Part shown: positions 48,851 to 61,365 of the stretch, one piece after another | How the letters are laid out: every line of letters begins with the position of its first letter | Numbering within the stretch: position 1 is the first letter of the stretch | Assembly (NCBI RefSeq): GCF_949987535.1 | Contig: NC_080081.1 | Location: 33,458,428 to 33,522,427 of the forward strand | Direction: 5' to 3' | Source of the DNA: Balaenoptera acutorostrata | Lineage: Eukaryota; Chordata; Mammalia; Artiodactyla; Balaenopteridae | Length of the DNA: 64,000 nucleotides | Notes under the pieces: model-generated | Told to the model about the DNA's origin: nothing | The model's input: the letters and a program-made list of their open reading frames with translations, nothing else | Database searches by the model: none | Program-made: the position numbers and the translations under genes

Positions 48851-49489
48851 GAAACTAAATGATCACATATCTGGCATATGCCATAGAAATAAACAGGTTA
48901 CACATACATTTATTAAAACCAGGAAGGGCTAAAAGTTTGCTGACTGAAAAAAATAAGTAGAACAAAAATAAAACATGAAAGTCATTATATTATTAAAGCA
49001 TTCAAGATCTTACTTATTGAATCTTAAATAGAGTATAGCAAAATTCAATCGCTATATAGAAGAAAGCAATTATACGGTCTAAACAAAGTTAATATAGCTT
49101 AGCTTAGAGCTAGATTTTTACACTGTTTCTGTTGAAAACGGCCAACTCTGTTTCTTTAACCCTTAATGTCATTGCCATGATGTTCTTAAAAAATGTTACT
49201 AAAAGTCATGTAGGCTGTCTTTTAATTCATAATAAATATGTCACAACATCATATGGTACAGAGTCTAGAATCTTTAAGGTGCCATTTGCTCAAGAGCAAG
49301 TAATTTGCTAAATGTCACGTTAGTAGGTTGAAAAGATAATCCAACTTGATAGAATTTTAATAACTCCTAAAATTCACTGATACCTTACAAAGTTCTGGTT
49401 GGATAACTTAAAAATAAAATCATATTCCGATTGGAGGATCTGAATAAATACTAATTCAAATGACTTAAAAGGAATATGGAGTGGGTTGA

Positions 49490-49940
49490 ATGGTGGTCCC
49501 TCCCCAGAATGTATGTCCATGTTCTAATCCCTAGGACCTGTAAATGTTACCTTACATGGAAAAAGTTTTTTTGCAGATGTGATTAAGTTAAATATCTTGA
49601 GAAGAAGAGCCTGTCCTGGGTTATTTGGGTGGGTCCTGAATGCAATCACATATATCCTTATAAAACACATACAGGGGAGAAGGTGATGTGAAGACAGGGG
49701 CAGAGACTGGAGGTGATGTGGCCATAAGCCAAGGAAAGCAAGGAATGCCTGGAGCCCCAGAAGATGGAAGAAGCAAAGAACAGATTGCCCCTAGAGCTTG
49801 TGGAGGGAGCATGGCCCTACAGACACCTTGGTTGCAGACTTCTGGCCTCCAGACTATGAGAGAATAAATTTCTGTTGTTTTAAGTCACCAAGTTTGTGGT
49901 AATTTATTACGGCAACCACAGTTGCCATATGAATACAGTA
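49490..49940 (+). mobile_element. MaLR-type solo LTR (MLT1-like)
   Basis: Follows a MaLR LTR consensus I recall: TTGAATGGTGGTCCCTCCCC, ATGTCCATGTTCTAATCCCT, TTGCAGATGTGATTAAGTTA, TTCTGGCCTCCAGACTATGA, AATAAATTTCTGTTGTTTTA and AGTCACCAAGTTTGTGGTAA. It is a single LTR with no internal viral genes. The polyadenylation signal AATAAA is at 49864-49869. A 63-codon antisense frame in it is meaningless. Confidence 0.75.
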
Positions 49941-51240
49941 TCATTGTGAATTTTGTTGTTGTTGTTTTGCTTTGGTTTCCAGAGTTCGGCTTTATTTTGC
50001 AGTACAGAAATCATTTGGAGCCATCGTGAGACAGACATTGTTGAAGCAGAGGCTCTGTCAAATCAATACTGCATTGCAGTTTGGTCCATTGAAGAAGCCA
50101 CACCTGGGATACAAAAGAAGCTCTACATTTACCTGCTTTATGATAGGTTTCTTTCCCCTCTGCTCTCATCAATTTTATTAGGTTAAAACACCGCACAGAG
50201 GCTTCCTCCAAAATGACTCTCGACGTCTGGAGGTTGGTTAGAATTGGAGGCCCCCATAAACCAAGCTTGTGGCTGTGCTGCCTGGGCACTGTTATAACAC
50301 GTGATGTAAATGAAAAGGGGTGGGGAGGAGTGAGGGGTGCTGTCGCTGATTATGGAACATTCGATTCTGAATCTCCTTAATGTCAAGAGGACAGATGGCA
50401 CAAACTGTACTGACCCAGCTCTTGAGCAGCAGAAGCTCATAACTGCCTTTAAGGTTACGCTGATTAAAAGATACAAATACTCTATCAAGTTCTCTGTATC
50501 AGTATCACGTTTCAAAACTGATTCTTCACTAGAAAAAATCAGCTAGTATCAGTTAAATTGAACAGAATGTGGGAACCTGCCAATTCTGAAGAGCCACTCC
50601 ATGAAAACAAGTTCATACATGATATTAGAAAGGGGAGGAATATTTACTGGTACAGTGCTCTGCAATCTCTCAGTTTTGATCACAAAAGCAGGCCTTACAA
50701 TATTGATTTCATACAATATGCATCATTTGCCAAATTTTAAGTTTGTCCTAATTAGATGGTAACAGGTACTGCTGTCAGTCTTCCCCATACATGTCATTTT
50801 TCTTCTGCTTCATTTCCTCAGAGTCAAACTCAGATCCCATCATCCTCTTATAGATGTCCTTAATGTCATCACAGGTCATCTCAAAGTGTGAGTTGTTGCA
50901 TCACACGTAGGGGTTATAAAGATCTGGCTTTCTGTTCCCAAATCTTTTGGTACAAGGAAGTCACTGATGCTAACGAATTTCTGCTCAGTTGGTTCCAAGG
51001 GCTTCAGAGCTGGTCTGATTTCTTTCTCGGGTTCCTTGGTCTCCACGGTTGTGCTAGCGACGGCAACGTACTTGCCCTGTGCTGCCACATTGTGTGCAGA
51101 GGAGATCATGCAGACATAGATATCTGACTTCTGGTTGACTTGGTTCTGTGGAGTAATGATCTGGCAGGAGCTGGCATTGCTGATGTTCTTGATGAGGTGG
51201 CTGAGGATCCAGATGACTCTGATCACCTGGCCCAATTTTC

Positions 51241-51565
51241 TTTTCTGTTTTTTAAATATTTCTTTATTTGGCTGTGTTGGGTCTTAGCTGTGGCATGCGG
51301 GATCCTCTTTGTGACATGCGGGATCCTTTGCTGCAGTGCATGGGCTTCTCTCTAGTTGTGGCACACGGGCTCAGTAATTGTGGTGCTCGGGTTCTCCAGT
51401 TGTGGCGCTTGGGCTCTAGAGAGTGTAGGCTCAGGCTCAGTAGTTGCGGCGCGTGGGCTTAGTTGCCCCACAGCATGTGGGATCCTAGTTCCCCGACCAG
51501 GGATCGAACCCGCATCCCCTGTGTTGGAAGGTGAATTCTTAACCACTGGACCACCAGGGAAGTCT
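51241..51565 (-). mobile_element. CHR-related SINE inside the GDI2 pseudogene
   Basis: Reverse copy from TTTAAATATTTCTTTATTTGG through GTGGCATGCGGGATCC-type units to CTGGACCACCAGGGAAGTCT. The target CTGGCCCACTTTCT, which is GDI2 coding sequence, is repeated on both sides (51227-51240 with one or two changes, and 51566-51579). It inserted after the pseudogene formed. Confidence 0.92.
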
Positions 51566-52460
51566 CTGGCCCACTTTCTCTACTCGATCACAGATGATGG
51601 AGTAGCTGGGATCACAGGTGAGCTTCTTACAGCGAGCAATCTCTCCTTCAGATTTTACACCAATCACTTTTCCATTTTGCATAATGATTTCTTCAATTGG
51701 TTTATTCAGCACGTATGTACCTCCGTAAATAGCACTTAGCTGTGAAAATCCTGTGGCAGTTCTCCAAGGCTGTAGAGTGGATAAAGGTATGGGCTTTTGC
51801 CTTATCTCGCCAAAGACTCACTGTAAAGTTTAATCCTGTTAATGGTTTCACAACATGGTTGATATAAATAGTCATCAGTTCTGTAAAGTGCCAGCGCATG
51901 ACCAGTAAAACCTATAACATCTTGGCCCAAGTCAAATTTCTTATACACCTCTCTCATGGCCATCTTCCTAGGATCAATGCCCTCAAAAGTTCTAGGATAG
52001 TTCTCATCAAAGCTGGCAACATACACCAGGAATTTTCTGAATCGACGTTTTTCAAACGCCCCATTAGGCTAGATGCCAGGGCTTCTGCTTCAGTGGAAGG
52101 AGCCTTGCAGATTTTTCCTCCTTTATAAACAAAGCTCCCTTCAGTCACTTGGAAATGCAGATAGCGAATGACCTGTGTAAAAAGCAGCATCTTAACCAGC
52201 TGACCATGTGGCATAAGGAACTTGGGCATTAAGTCAACATTCCAGTCTCTTCCTCTCCCCATGGATGCTGGTGGTGCTCCGGGTATTTTAAATCTTTTGT
52301 ATAAATCTTCCAGTGGTGTTACAGATGATGCACTCTCTCCTCCAGAACATGGGTTTCTATCCATGTGAAGAACGTTCTTTCCATTCACTGACATTATACC
52401 TGACAGGATACATTCCATCAGGCCAGTGCCCAGCACGATCATGTCGTACCTCTCATTCAC

Positions 52461-52660
52461 GGAGGGGCCGGGCGCAGACTGAAGCCCAGAGGAAGGAGAA
52501 GGCGCAGCACTCTAGGAGTCGGGGGCTAGGCGGCCACCCCGAGGAGGCGGGCGGAAGCGCTCAGGCCGGGCTGGCCCGGGGGGAAAAGTGAAGCAGGAGC
52601 AGAGAGGAAACGGAGCTGGCAAAGAGGGAGCCAGCTGCCACCTCAGACGGGAAGAGAGAG
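52461..52660 (-). other. CpG-rich 5' UTR retained by the GDI2 retrocopy
   Basis: About 200 bp of GC-rich sequence with roughly fourteen CpG pairs directly upstream of the pseudogene start. It matches the expected position of the GDI2 5' UTR. It is the most GC-rich stretch outside SINEs. Confidence 0.75.
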
Positions 52661-52672
52661 CCTGTTGTTTTT

Positions 52673-52993
52673 GTTTTTGTTTTTTTTTTAAAGAAATTCA
52701 CGTTCTTTTATTTATTTATTTATTTATTTTTGGCTGTGTTGGGTCTTCGTTTCTGTGCGAGGGCTTTCTCTAGTTGCGGCAAGTGGGGACCACTCTTCAT
52801 CGCGGTGCGCGGTCCTCTCACCATCGTGGCCTCTCTTGTTGCGGAGCACAGGCTCCAGACGCGCAGGCTCAGTAGTTGTGGCTCACGGGCCCAGTTGCTC
52901 CGTGGCATGTGGGATCTTCCCAGACCAGGGCTCGAACCCGTGTCCCCTGCATTGGCAGGCAGATTCTCAACCACTGCACCACCAGGGAAGCCC
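52673..52993 (-). mobile_element. CHR-type SINE, short young subfamily
   Basis: Reverse copy with an (ATTT)n tail and end CCACCAGGGAAGCCC. Perfect 15-bp target duplication GAGCCTGTTGTTTTT (52658-52672 and 52994-53008). It landed at or beside the 5' end of the GDI2 retrocopy. Confidence 0.94.
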
Positions 52994-53310
52994 GAGCCTG
53001 TTGTTTTTAATACTCATACTGGAGAGCAAAAGATGTACCTATTGATGTTGTTTAACATCACACATGTTGTGCTTCATATGCTGTTTACTGTTTACTGATG
53101 GAAGGACACAATCGTGTGGCAGAACGAACAACGTGGATGGGAACAAAGAGGACGTGTATCTACTTCTATCTCTGCTCCTAGTAAGTGTAACTCACGACAG
53201 GTCAGAAAACCTCTTTAGATTTTGTTTCCTCATCTGCTAAATGGGTGGAATGTTTTCAATAACCTCTAAGTTTTTCCCAACTCTAAACTTTTGGGACTCT
53301 TTAAAGTGTT

Positions 53311-53646
53311 AGGGACTTCCCTGGTGGTGCAGTGGTTAAGAATCTGCCCGCCAATGCAGGGGACATGGGTTCGATCCCTGGTCTGGGAAGATCCCACATG
53401 CCGTGGAGCAACTAAACCTGTGCGTCACAACTACTGAGCCCACGTGCTGCAACTACTGAGCCCGTGTGCTGCAACTACTGAAGCCCATGTGCCTAGAGGC
53501 CGTGCTCCACAACAAGAAGCCACCGCAATGAGAAGTCCATGCACCGCAACGAAGAGTAGCCCCTGCCCACCGCAACTAGAGAAAGCCCGCGCGCAGCAAC
53601 GAAGACCCAACGCAGCCAAAAAAAAAAAATTAAATTAAAAAAATAT
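53311..53646 (+). mobile_element. CHR-type SINE, long form
   Basis: GGGACTTCCCTGGTGGTGCAG, GGTTCGATCCC B-box-like site, repeated CAACTACTGAGCCC units, full body with AACGAAGACCCAACGCAGCC, and an A-rich tail. The flanks share only a weak duplication (AAAGTGTTAG and AAAGTCTTAA). Confidence 0.9.
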
Positions 53647-54683
53647 AAAGTCTTAAAAAGAATAAGGCACAGTGTGAACATCATTATGATAAAAATTAAG
53701 ATATTAAAATCATAACAATGGACAGCTTGGTCAACTGAAATCTGCCAGAAGATTTATAAGATTTACAGGATTGCATAAATTTATAAAAGGTAATTATTAA
53801 ATACTTATCAAGAGTTGGCAATATGTAAAATTCTCCATAAAGTATTAGCTTTTACAAACATTCATGTAGCACCAGTTATATGTCCAGAAATGTTATCAGG
53901 CTCCATGCACTATAATAGAAAAAAAGCCTGAATGGTTTATAGAAACTAAACTACTACCTATTATATGGGTATTAAAAAAGTTAATACACGTAAAACACAA
54001 ATAGTGCTAGGCATAGTAAGAGATCAATAAATATTAACTTTATTATCTAGAATAAATCTTATTTTTTCTTGAGTATCTTCTATCAATAAAAAGAACCTTA
54101 TACTACAACTTTTTAAGATAATATTAAGAGGGTTTACGTAGTAACAAAATTTTTAAAAGCTTAACTATCTGATTTTTATTCATGGCAACCATTTTTTTAT
54201 TCCTCTAAAACATACACTTCCAATCAATCCTGTTTCCTTTTTACTGAAAGAACTTTTCATAATGACTGCAGTACTGAAGTATAATTTAGAAGCAGTCTCT
54301 AAAACTGGAAGTAACGTTCATCTAAATATGCCTGCCAAGTTTAAAAATGTATTAGGAGTTAAATTGAAACATTTTGAAAATGACTCATTGTGGACCAGAA
54401 TATACACTGTAGGAAATAAGAGCTCATTTACAAGTGGGAGAAATACACTCACACTTCAACTGTGGTAATTCTCTGGACTTTCCTTCCAGTAAACATCATA
54501 TTTTAAAATAATCGTGGAAAATATCTTACTTTTAACTGAAGTTTTTAGGAGTTGATTTAGTCAGCTGGCTTTCCAATATTTTACACGTATCTTTTTTTGG
54601 ACGTGGATATATTTACCAAATGTAAATCTATGAAAATTTCCCCCTAAGCAACAGAGCAGCAGCCTATAAAGAAAGCTGTACAA

Positions 54684-54717
54684 ACACACACACACACACA
54701 CACACTCTCTCTCTCTG
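54684..54717. repeat. (CA)n(CT)n microsatellite
   Basis: About eleven CA units run directly into about six CT units. Confidence 0.95.
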
Positions 54718-56479
54718 TGATTCAATTCATATGCATAATGACTGATCACCTATGACTCTGGATTTCTAAGAAAGCATCTTAAAAAATGTGCAGATATATA
54801 ATGAAGTGTTTTCTTTCATTTACAAACACAACGTTATTGATAAGTCACCAGGAGGACATGTACTTGAGTTCTTTTTCTAGTAATACTTAGATATTTGTAC
54901 GGATTCTATCTATTCTCTCTGCTTGTGACCCAAAATTACACATTTCTGAGGCAGCTGGCTAGATTTAGAAAAGATCATAGACCCCACTCATCCCCCTCCA
55001 CCCACCTCTGTAAAAAAAAAAAGAAAAAAAAAGGTCTGCAAGATGAATGGACCTGAAACCTTGATCTCACTACCACACATTCTCTCTAAGCTAATTCATA
55101 AGCCACATACTGAACTGTATCTTTGATCATAACTTTAATGTGACCCTTAAGCTGAATTCAGTGAAAAAGTGCTTATGAATTAACAACATGATTGCACTGT
55201 TTAAATTTTCTGAGCTTTATTTCCTATTTCATCAATTATTTATTGATCAGGAAGTGTAGTAAACAGTTCATTATAGTAACTATTGGCACCCCCCTTTATC
55301 TAGAAACTATCCCTACCCTCAAACCATGTTTTAAATGATCCCTGGCAACAACGAGCAGTCTGGGTGTGGGCTGTAACCCAAAGTGGGACAATCAGCACTT
55401 GCCCTGTGGCAAATTTGACGCATAAATGCTCTGGAGCACCTCTTCATTGTGTATATATCGTCATGGCAAAGGGAGTCTCAAGATCCTGAATTATTAAAAC
55501 AAATTTTAATAAATATTTATTGCAGAATAGTTTTAGATCCGGTGTTATTTTTCATTTTATTTTTTTCATCTTTATACATCCAGAGTCACTTATTATTGTG
55601 AAAAGAATATAGTTTAGTTTTTGACTCAAACTGTATTTCTTTTCCTGTATAATAGTGAGTTCATCACATTTACAACTGTTGTCAGAAAAGACACAATCGG
55701 TCATCTGCCATCTTAAGAATTTATATTTTCTGTGTATTGCTTCTTTGTTGTTTGCTTTGTTATCTATCTTTTGTTATAAGGTCTGTGCTTTCTTTTTTCT
55801 TCCCTCTCCTCTGGCAATATACAAAGGATATCGTCTGTTTTCAGTTTAATTAATGTTTTGTTTCCTGACTAAGTAATATGTTTAAATAGATATTTCTTGA
55901 TAAAACCACTAATTCTTATGAAGTTTGAGGAAATTATAATTATACAATATTATGTATATTATATACACACTATTTCCTCTTACCATCAATTCTCTAATTT
56001 TAGTTGCAAGTTGCTATTTTTGCCTCTACTTATGTTAAATCATTATTTTTATGTTGTAATTTCCCCATAACAATTATGATTACAATGTGTTTTGAAAGCA
56101 GAATGACAATAGTTATTGAGACTTAATTTTACATTAAATATTCACTGCCAGTTCTTTTATACCTTGACATCTCAATTCATGAGTTCTTTGTTTTTTTGTT
56201 TTTTTTTTAATGATTTCTTTGATTCTTTGGTTAGTGAGGTTACCATTTCAAGTAGGTTTTTCAGGAATGCCACGTGGGTAACAGGCTTCCTGAGTCCTCA
56301 CATGACTAGTGAGTTTTCATCACTCAGGAGGCAAAAAATGTCACCCCTCACATAGTCTCACTTACCTGAATCACACTCTTGTTTTATTTCTCTCAAATAA
56401 TTGTTACTTTCTAAAATTATCTTATTTTGTCGCTTATTTATATGTGTTGATTTACACCATAGGAACGTAAATTCCACTG

Positions 56480-56575
56480 AGACAGAGACCACTGTTAAAT
56501 CTTCAATCCCAGTGTTAAAGTGCTTGCTCAAAGCAGGTTGTTAATAAATACTGCTAAATGAATAAATAAAGTATA
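56480..56575. mobile_element. MIR-like tail
   Basis: GACAGAGACCACTGTTAAATC followed by CAAAGCAGGTTGTTAATAAA and a GAATAAATAAA end. Confidence 0.4.
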
Positions 56576-57911
56576 AAGTTATGGAGGAAAAACTTAAGCT
56601 CAACCTGTATTTTTTCCTTAGCAAATGACTTACTTATCCAGCCCAGATGCTTCTAATAATGGTCCTTTAATGTTCATATTCAATAACTTCACTTGGATTA
56701 CTACATTGCTATTTCCCATCCTCTTCACAGCACCCAGAATGTGGTGAGTTCTGATAAACTTCAGAAAGAATTTTCTTTTATTGTATCTCTAAATATTTTT
56801 TTCCTCTTCCATTTTGTTTTCTTCCATTGACACACTAATTTTCTGAATGTGGATATGTGTTGTCTGTTCTCCATGTCTAATACCTCCTCTCTAACCGTCT
56901 GCATCACTTCTTTGTTGCTTTTTCTTTTCTTTTTTTGATTTGTTTCTGTTTTATAAACCCCCCCTTAATTCAGTTTTCTGGATCTCCCTACCCCCCCTTT
57001 TTCTCTTTAATTCCTTTGTAAGTTTTGTATGTCATTTTTCTATGTAATTTTTTTCTTTAACTTTGCCAGTCGCCTTCCATCTTATTCTTTTGCAAAGCCT
57101 TTGGTTTCAAAGAGTCTGTGCTTTCTTAAATTCTTTTAGTTCTGAATAGGTTATAATCTATAAAATCTTTCTAGATTCCTAGCATAGATCTTTTAAAATG
57201 TTCTCTTTATCTTCTGCAGCTTTTATAGGACTCCTACTGTCTCCTTCCATTTAAAAAAAATATTTACATATATCTCATACTTGTCCTCCCTGAACCAACC
57301 CCCCATCACTTAATAATCTTTGAATGAAGGCAGTTCTAGCCAAGCCTTCATTTCGCCTCTTTCCTGTTTAACAAAACATTGTTTGGATTGTTCCATTATC
57401 CAATGAACTGGAGGACTAGGAAAATATTATCTGGTCAGCAATTTCCTTGCTTAAAGGCAGGGAGAAAGCTGAGGTTATAAGAAGTGAGTCTGGAAGCTTA
57501 TGTTTGTATTTTCTCCAAATACTTTTACCCATGGTCAAGTTTATGGGATCGGAAGTTTATAGTTCTAGACTTGTCTCTCATATTTTGTATTTATTTCTCT
57601 CTTTCTGGGAGAGTTAGTCATATTGGTAAAAAGTCAGTTTAGACTGCAAATTTCATCATAACCCCTCAGATTTTAAATAGCCCCCATTCAACCTATGGAA
57701 CAGCAAGCATTCTTCTCTGCAATTGATCTGTTGTACATCTATTTGGTTTGCTTTAATACAAACCCCATCACTCTTGGTTGAGAATCTAAATTGCACCAAA
57801 GGAAAAAAGATACAGCACAACTAAACAGGCTCTCCTCTAGCTTGGCATTCCTGCAGATATATGATGGAGAAAGAGGTTGAAATTTCCAGCCTTTACCCCT
57901 TCACTGTAGGG

Positions 57912-58112
57912 CTAAGCTGTCTAATATAATAATAGCCTGAAGCCACAAGTAGCTATTTAAATTTAAATTAATTAAAATAAAATAAAATATATTCAGTTTC
58001 TCAGCTACACTAGCTAAACTTCACGTGCCCAACGTGGCTGGTAGCTACTGTATGGGATAGGGCAGATAAAGAATATCTCCATTATTACATAAAGTTCTAC
58101 TGGAGAGTGCCA
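57912..58112 (+). mobile_element. MER3-like hAT non-autonomous element
   Basis: CTAAGCTGTCTAATATAATA, CCACAAGTAGCTATTTAAAT, AGCTACACTAGCTAAACTTC, ACGTGGCTGGTAGCTACTGT, ending AAGTTCTACTGGAGAGTGC. The two ends (GCTGTCTAATA and CTACTGGAGAG) are diverged inverted repeats. The family name is from memory. Confidence 0.65.
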
Positions 58113-60139
58113 GGAGCTGCACAGAATTTCCTCTATATACTATCCACCTCACTGTACTCTACCTGCTAAATTGTAGAGTGTTCTGGTTACACTGTTTCTG
58201 ACCAAAATTCTTTGAAATTTATGATACCATATTGAGGCTTCCATTAGTTTCCAATGGAGATGAGAGTATCTTCTTCATTTTATTTTCATCCATATAATAT
58301 TCAAACAGAGAAAATCCTAAAAATGCTCTTAAAAAATCTTCATTTTTAGAAGTCCTCCATCAACTTAACATTTCAGAGTTCCCTTAAAAACAAATTTTTC
58401 TTTAAACCATAGGTCAGAGTTTCCTAGCCTATGATTTTATGCAATACTGGCTAACTTACAGTTACTTCCCTGTTAATCACTGAGAATGGAAGGAGGGATA
58501 TCAAAATGGGGTATGTGACAGGTACAAGGTGCTCAATTCGCTAAATTTATTTACTGAATGAAAGTGTGAAATTTGAAGAGAATTACGCACTGGGCTCACT
58601 CAGAAATCTAGGTTTAACCAATCTGATTTAACCAACGACAGGTTAAGAATTAAGTAAAAAGCCTGTAAACATTTCATCAGTAATGTCCCTCTAGGTTGAT
58701 CTACTAATCAACATTCTTTGAAACTGATATTTAAACTGCTTTCAATTCATCATTTATTTACTGTGTTATTAATTTCACAATTCCCATGTGTCTACAAAGA
58801 TAATCTCAATAAAATGTTTTGCTGAAATTGAGATACCTCCTTCTATCACTGGCATTCTTCTCTAGAAGTTCTAGTAAATACCTCAAAAAAAAAAAAAAAG
58901 AAGTAAAAGTAGTTTGTCGAGAGTTAATAGTTAACTAATGGTGACTTCTGGTTTTCACCATTTCCATTTCTAAATGCTCACTATCTGTTTAACAATCTGT
59001 TTTAGAATGTTCATAGTGGGCTACATTCAAGTTTACTGATGTATATAGTTCTAGACTCTTTCCTCTTCAGTCTTTCAGAGCATAGGGACATTTGTTTATT
59101 TCCTGTCTTCTGGCCCTTGGTCTGATAACAATGTTTTAATAAGATAACCAACAGTTGCTCAAGTTCTTTCAAATCTTAGGGTACTTAGGGCATTAGCCTT
59201 CGAGAAGAAGCTTACATCTTCTTTGAAATTACTGGTTAAGGCACCAAGAAGGGCACAGTGATAGACAGTAATAACTAGCATTTCTTTAGAACTTATAGCT
59301 TACAAGTGTTTTCAAAAGCTGTTGTCATGTTTCTCAAACACATATTCGATGAATGGATAGCTTAGGATTATTTGGGGGGTTTTGTAGGAAGTACACTAGA
59401 TACTAGGAGTAGAGGGAGGCAAAAAAATACGTCTTCCAAAAAAAAAAAATCTCTCCAGGTGACTGAAATTCATCTAGATTTGGGAACCACTGATACAGTA
59501 AAATGAAGACGAGTCCTGGGCACTCTTTTCAGCATTCGAACTGCCTTCATAATGTAAAGTTGTAAGTCAAAATGAACATGGTAAGCTCTAATCAACTGAA
59601 ATTGATACTTGTTGAGAATTACTTATTTCAAAGACACTGAGGAGAGGCCTTACTATCTGCAACTGGGAAGACAGGCAGGAAGTCTGTGAATGACCCTAAG
59701 AGCTAAGCTGTGTGCTGTATGGACGCCATTCTGCTGAATGACATAATTAGAGTTCTGAGTTTTAGAACAATTACTCTGGAAGAATAAGTGATGAAAATAG
59801 GACTAAACTGAAAGTGGTGAGATAGTTCAGAGACTATTATAAATAGTTTAGGCAAGAGAAAAGAAAGACTTGACTAAAGCAGTGGCACCTGGGATTAAGA
59901 GGCGGGAAATGATTAGATATATTTAGGAATTAGAAAAAACATGATATTTGTTTAGTTTAAGTGTTCAGAGAGGCCTTTCTGGACTATCCTATCATGATAT
60001 ACCCTGCTGGAGCCATTATTCCTCCTCACACAATCTAGTTCATAGCAATCATCAAAACACATAATTATAACATAATAATTATGAATCTGTTTGCTTATTT
60101 TCCATTTCCCTCTATTGACTCTCAGCAGGGGCAACCTCC

Positions 60140-60235
60140 CATTTATCGATTTATTTATGTACACCAACATCTAGCACAGCAAATGGCACAGGGCAGTTAT
60201 CAATAAATAACCTGTTGGTTGAATAAATGGGAAGA
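60140..60235. mobile_element. MIR-like tail
   Basis: ACACCAACATCTAGCACAGC, AAATGGCACAGGGCAGTTA, TTGGTTGAATAAATGGG resemble a MIR 3' end. Confidence 0.45.
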
Positions 60236-61202
60236 AGAGAGAGGAAAAAAAAGCAGTTGTGAACCACCAGCTTTCTTGTTCAAGTGTCTGGGCAAATGAT
60301 GATGTTAGTCAGGATGCAAAACTATGGCAGGAAGAACAGGTCTGGGCAAGAGGATTAAGAGAGGGGGAAAGATGGAGCAACTGAGAGGTTATCGTACACA
60401 ATTACAGCACGACCCCAGTCAAGAAGTAACGAGAAGCTGACCCAGGATGACTCCCAGCAGGAGTGTGGAGGATTTTAGAGATACTATAGGGGTAGAAGCT
60501 ATGAAATTTGACAAACCTACACACAGGAGCAAGGGGAAAGGATTATTATTCTGAAAGTTCAAACAGAAATGACTTAAAAATGGCGGTATAGTTTATTGAC
60601 TTGAAGTCAGCTGAAGCCACGTTCTGTTTTGGGAAGGGTGAATGTGAGAGGAAGCTTGAGTTTGTTTCACAAATACTGAGTTTAAAGTCCCAGAAAAACA
60701 CTGAGATAAAAATGTCAATCACGTAGCTGGAAATACAAGTTTACAAAACACAAGAAAAGGTATGGTTTGAGTTTAAAAACATTGTTGATCATTACCTAAA
60801 GTGACAGTTAAAGCTGAGTAGAAGAGATCCCAGAAGGAAGAAATATATATGTGTATATGATCCAACATAAAAAGAATCAAATGTCATGAAAACAAAAGAG
60901 AAAAGAAAAACTGAAGAACTGTTTCAGATTAAAGGAGACTGAAGAGGCGTGATAACTAAAAGCAGAGCATAATTCTGGACGGGATGCTGTGCCAGAAAAA
61001 AAACTGTTATAAAAAGCTATCATTCGGACAACTGACAAAAATGGATAAAAGTATTATTATCAATGTTATCCTGAATTTGATAAGTGTACTGTGGTTATAT
61101 AAGAGAATATTCTTATTCCTAGAAAATAAACCTTGAAGAGGCAAAAGTATATGATGCATTCAGTCTACTAAACTATTCAGAAAAAAAATAATGTGTGGGG
61201 TG

Positions 61203-61234
61203 AGGGGAGAGAAAGAGAAAGAGAGAGAGAGAAT
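61203..61234. repeat. (GA)n-rich purine run
   Basis: GGGGAGAGAAAGAGAAAGAG followed by AGAGAGAGAGAA, a pure purine strand of about 30 bases. Confidence 0.9.
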
Positions 61235-61365
61235 AAAAATGATAAAACAAATGTAGCAAAATGTTAAAAAGGGGTGAATTTAGATCAAAGATATAAAGGA
61301 GTTCTTTGCATCATTCTTGTAGCTTTTGTGCACACATGAAATTTGAAATAAGAAGTTAAAAAAGA
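61235..61365 (+). mobile_element. Possible L1M 3' end remnant
   Basis: AATGTTAAAAAGGGGTGAATT, AAGGAGTTCTTTGCATCATT, CTTGTAGCTTTTGTGC, ATGAAATTTGAAATAAGAAG follow a diverged L1-type 3' UTR wording recalled from memory. Confidence 0.4.

Larger units (their letters stand above)
49951..52672 (-). pseudogene. GDI2P: GDI2 (Rab GDP-dissociation inhibitor beta) processed pseudogene, full length
   Basis: An intronless minus-strand copy of GDI2 mRNA. The working protein extracts prenylated GDP-Rab from membranes. The coding equivalent runs 52460 to 50775. The N-terminal dinucleotide-binding-like segment is seen ([20 protein letters not shown], then VLHMDRNP), followed by [40 protein letters not shown] and [11 protein letters not shown]. 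The C-terminal [10 protein letters not shown] identifies GDI2 rather than GDI1. The start codon is GTG, the frame is shifted several times, and a SINE (51241-51565) splits the copy. The 3' UTR follows, with AATAAA (complement at 49992-49997) and a decayed A-rich tail (49951-49978). The upstream GC-rich 5' UTR is kept (about 52461-52660). Symbol GDI2P is descriptive only. Confidence 0.95.

Noticed and set aside
51954..52460. 168-residue GDI2-like protein as a real gene
   Set aside because: No ATG, followed by frameshifts and a SINE insertion, and preceded by a retrocopied UTR: a processed pseudogene.
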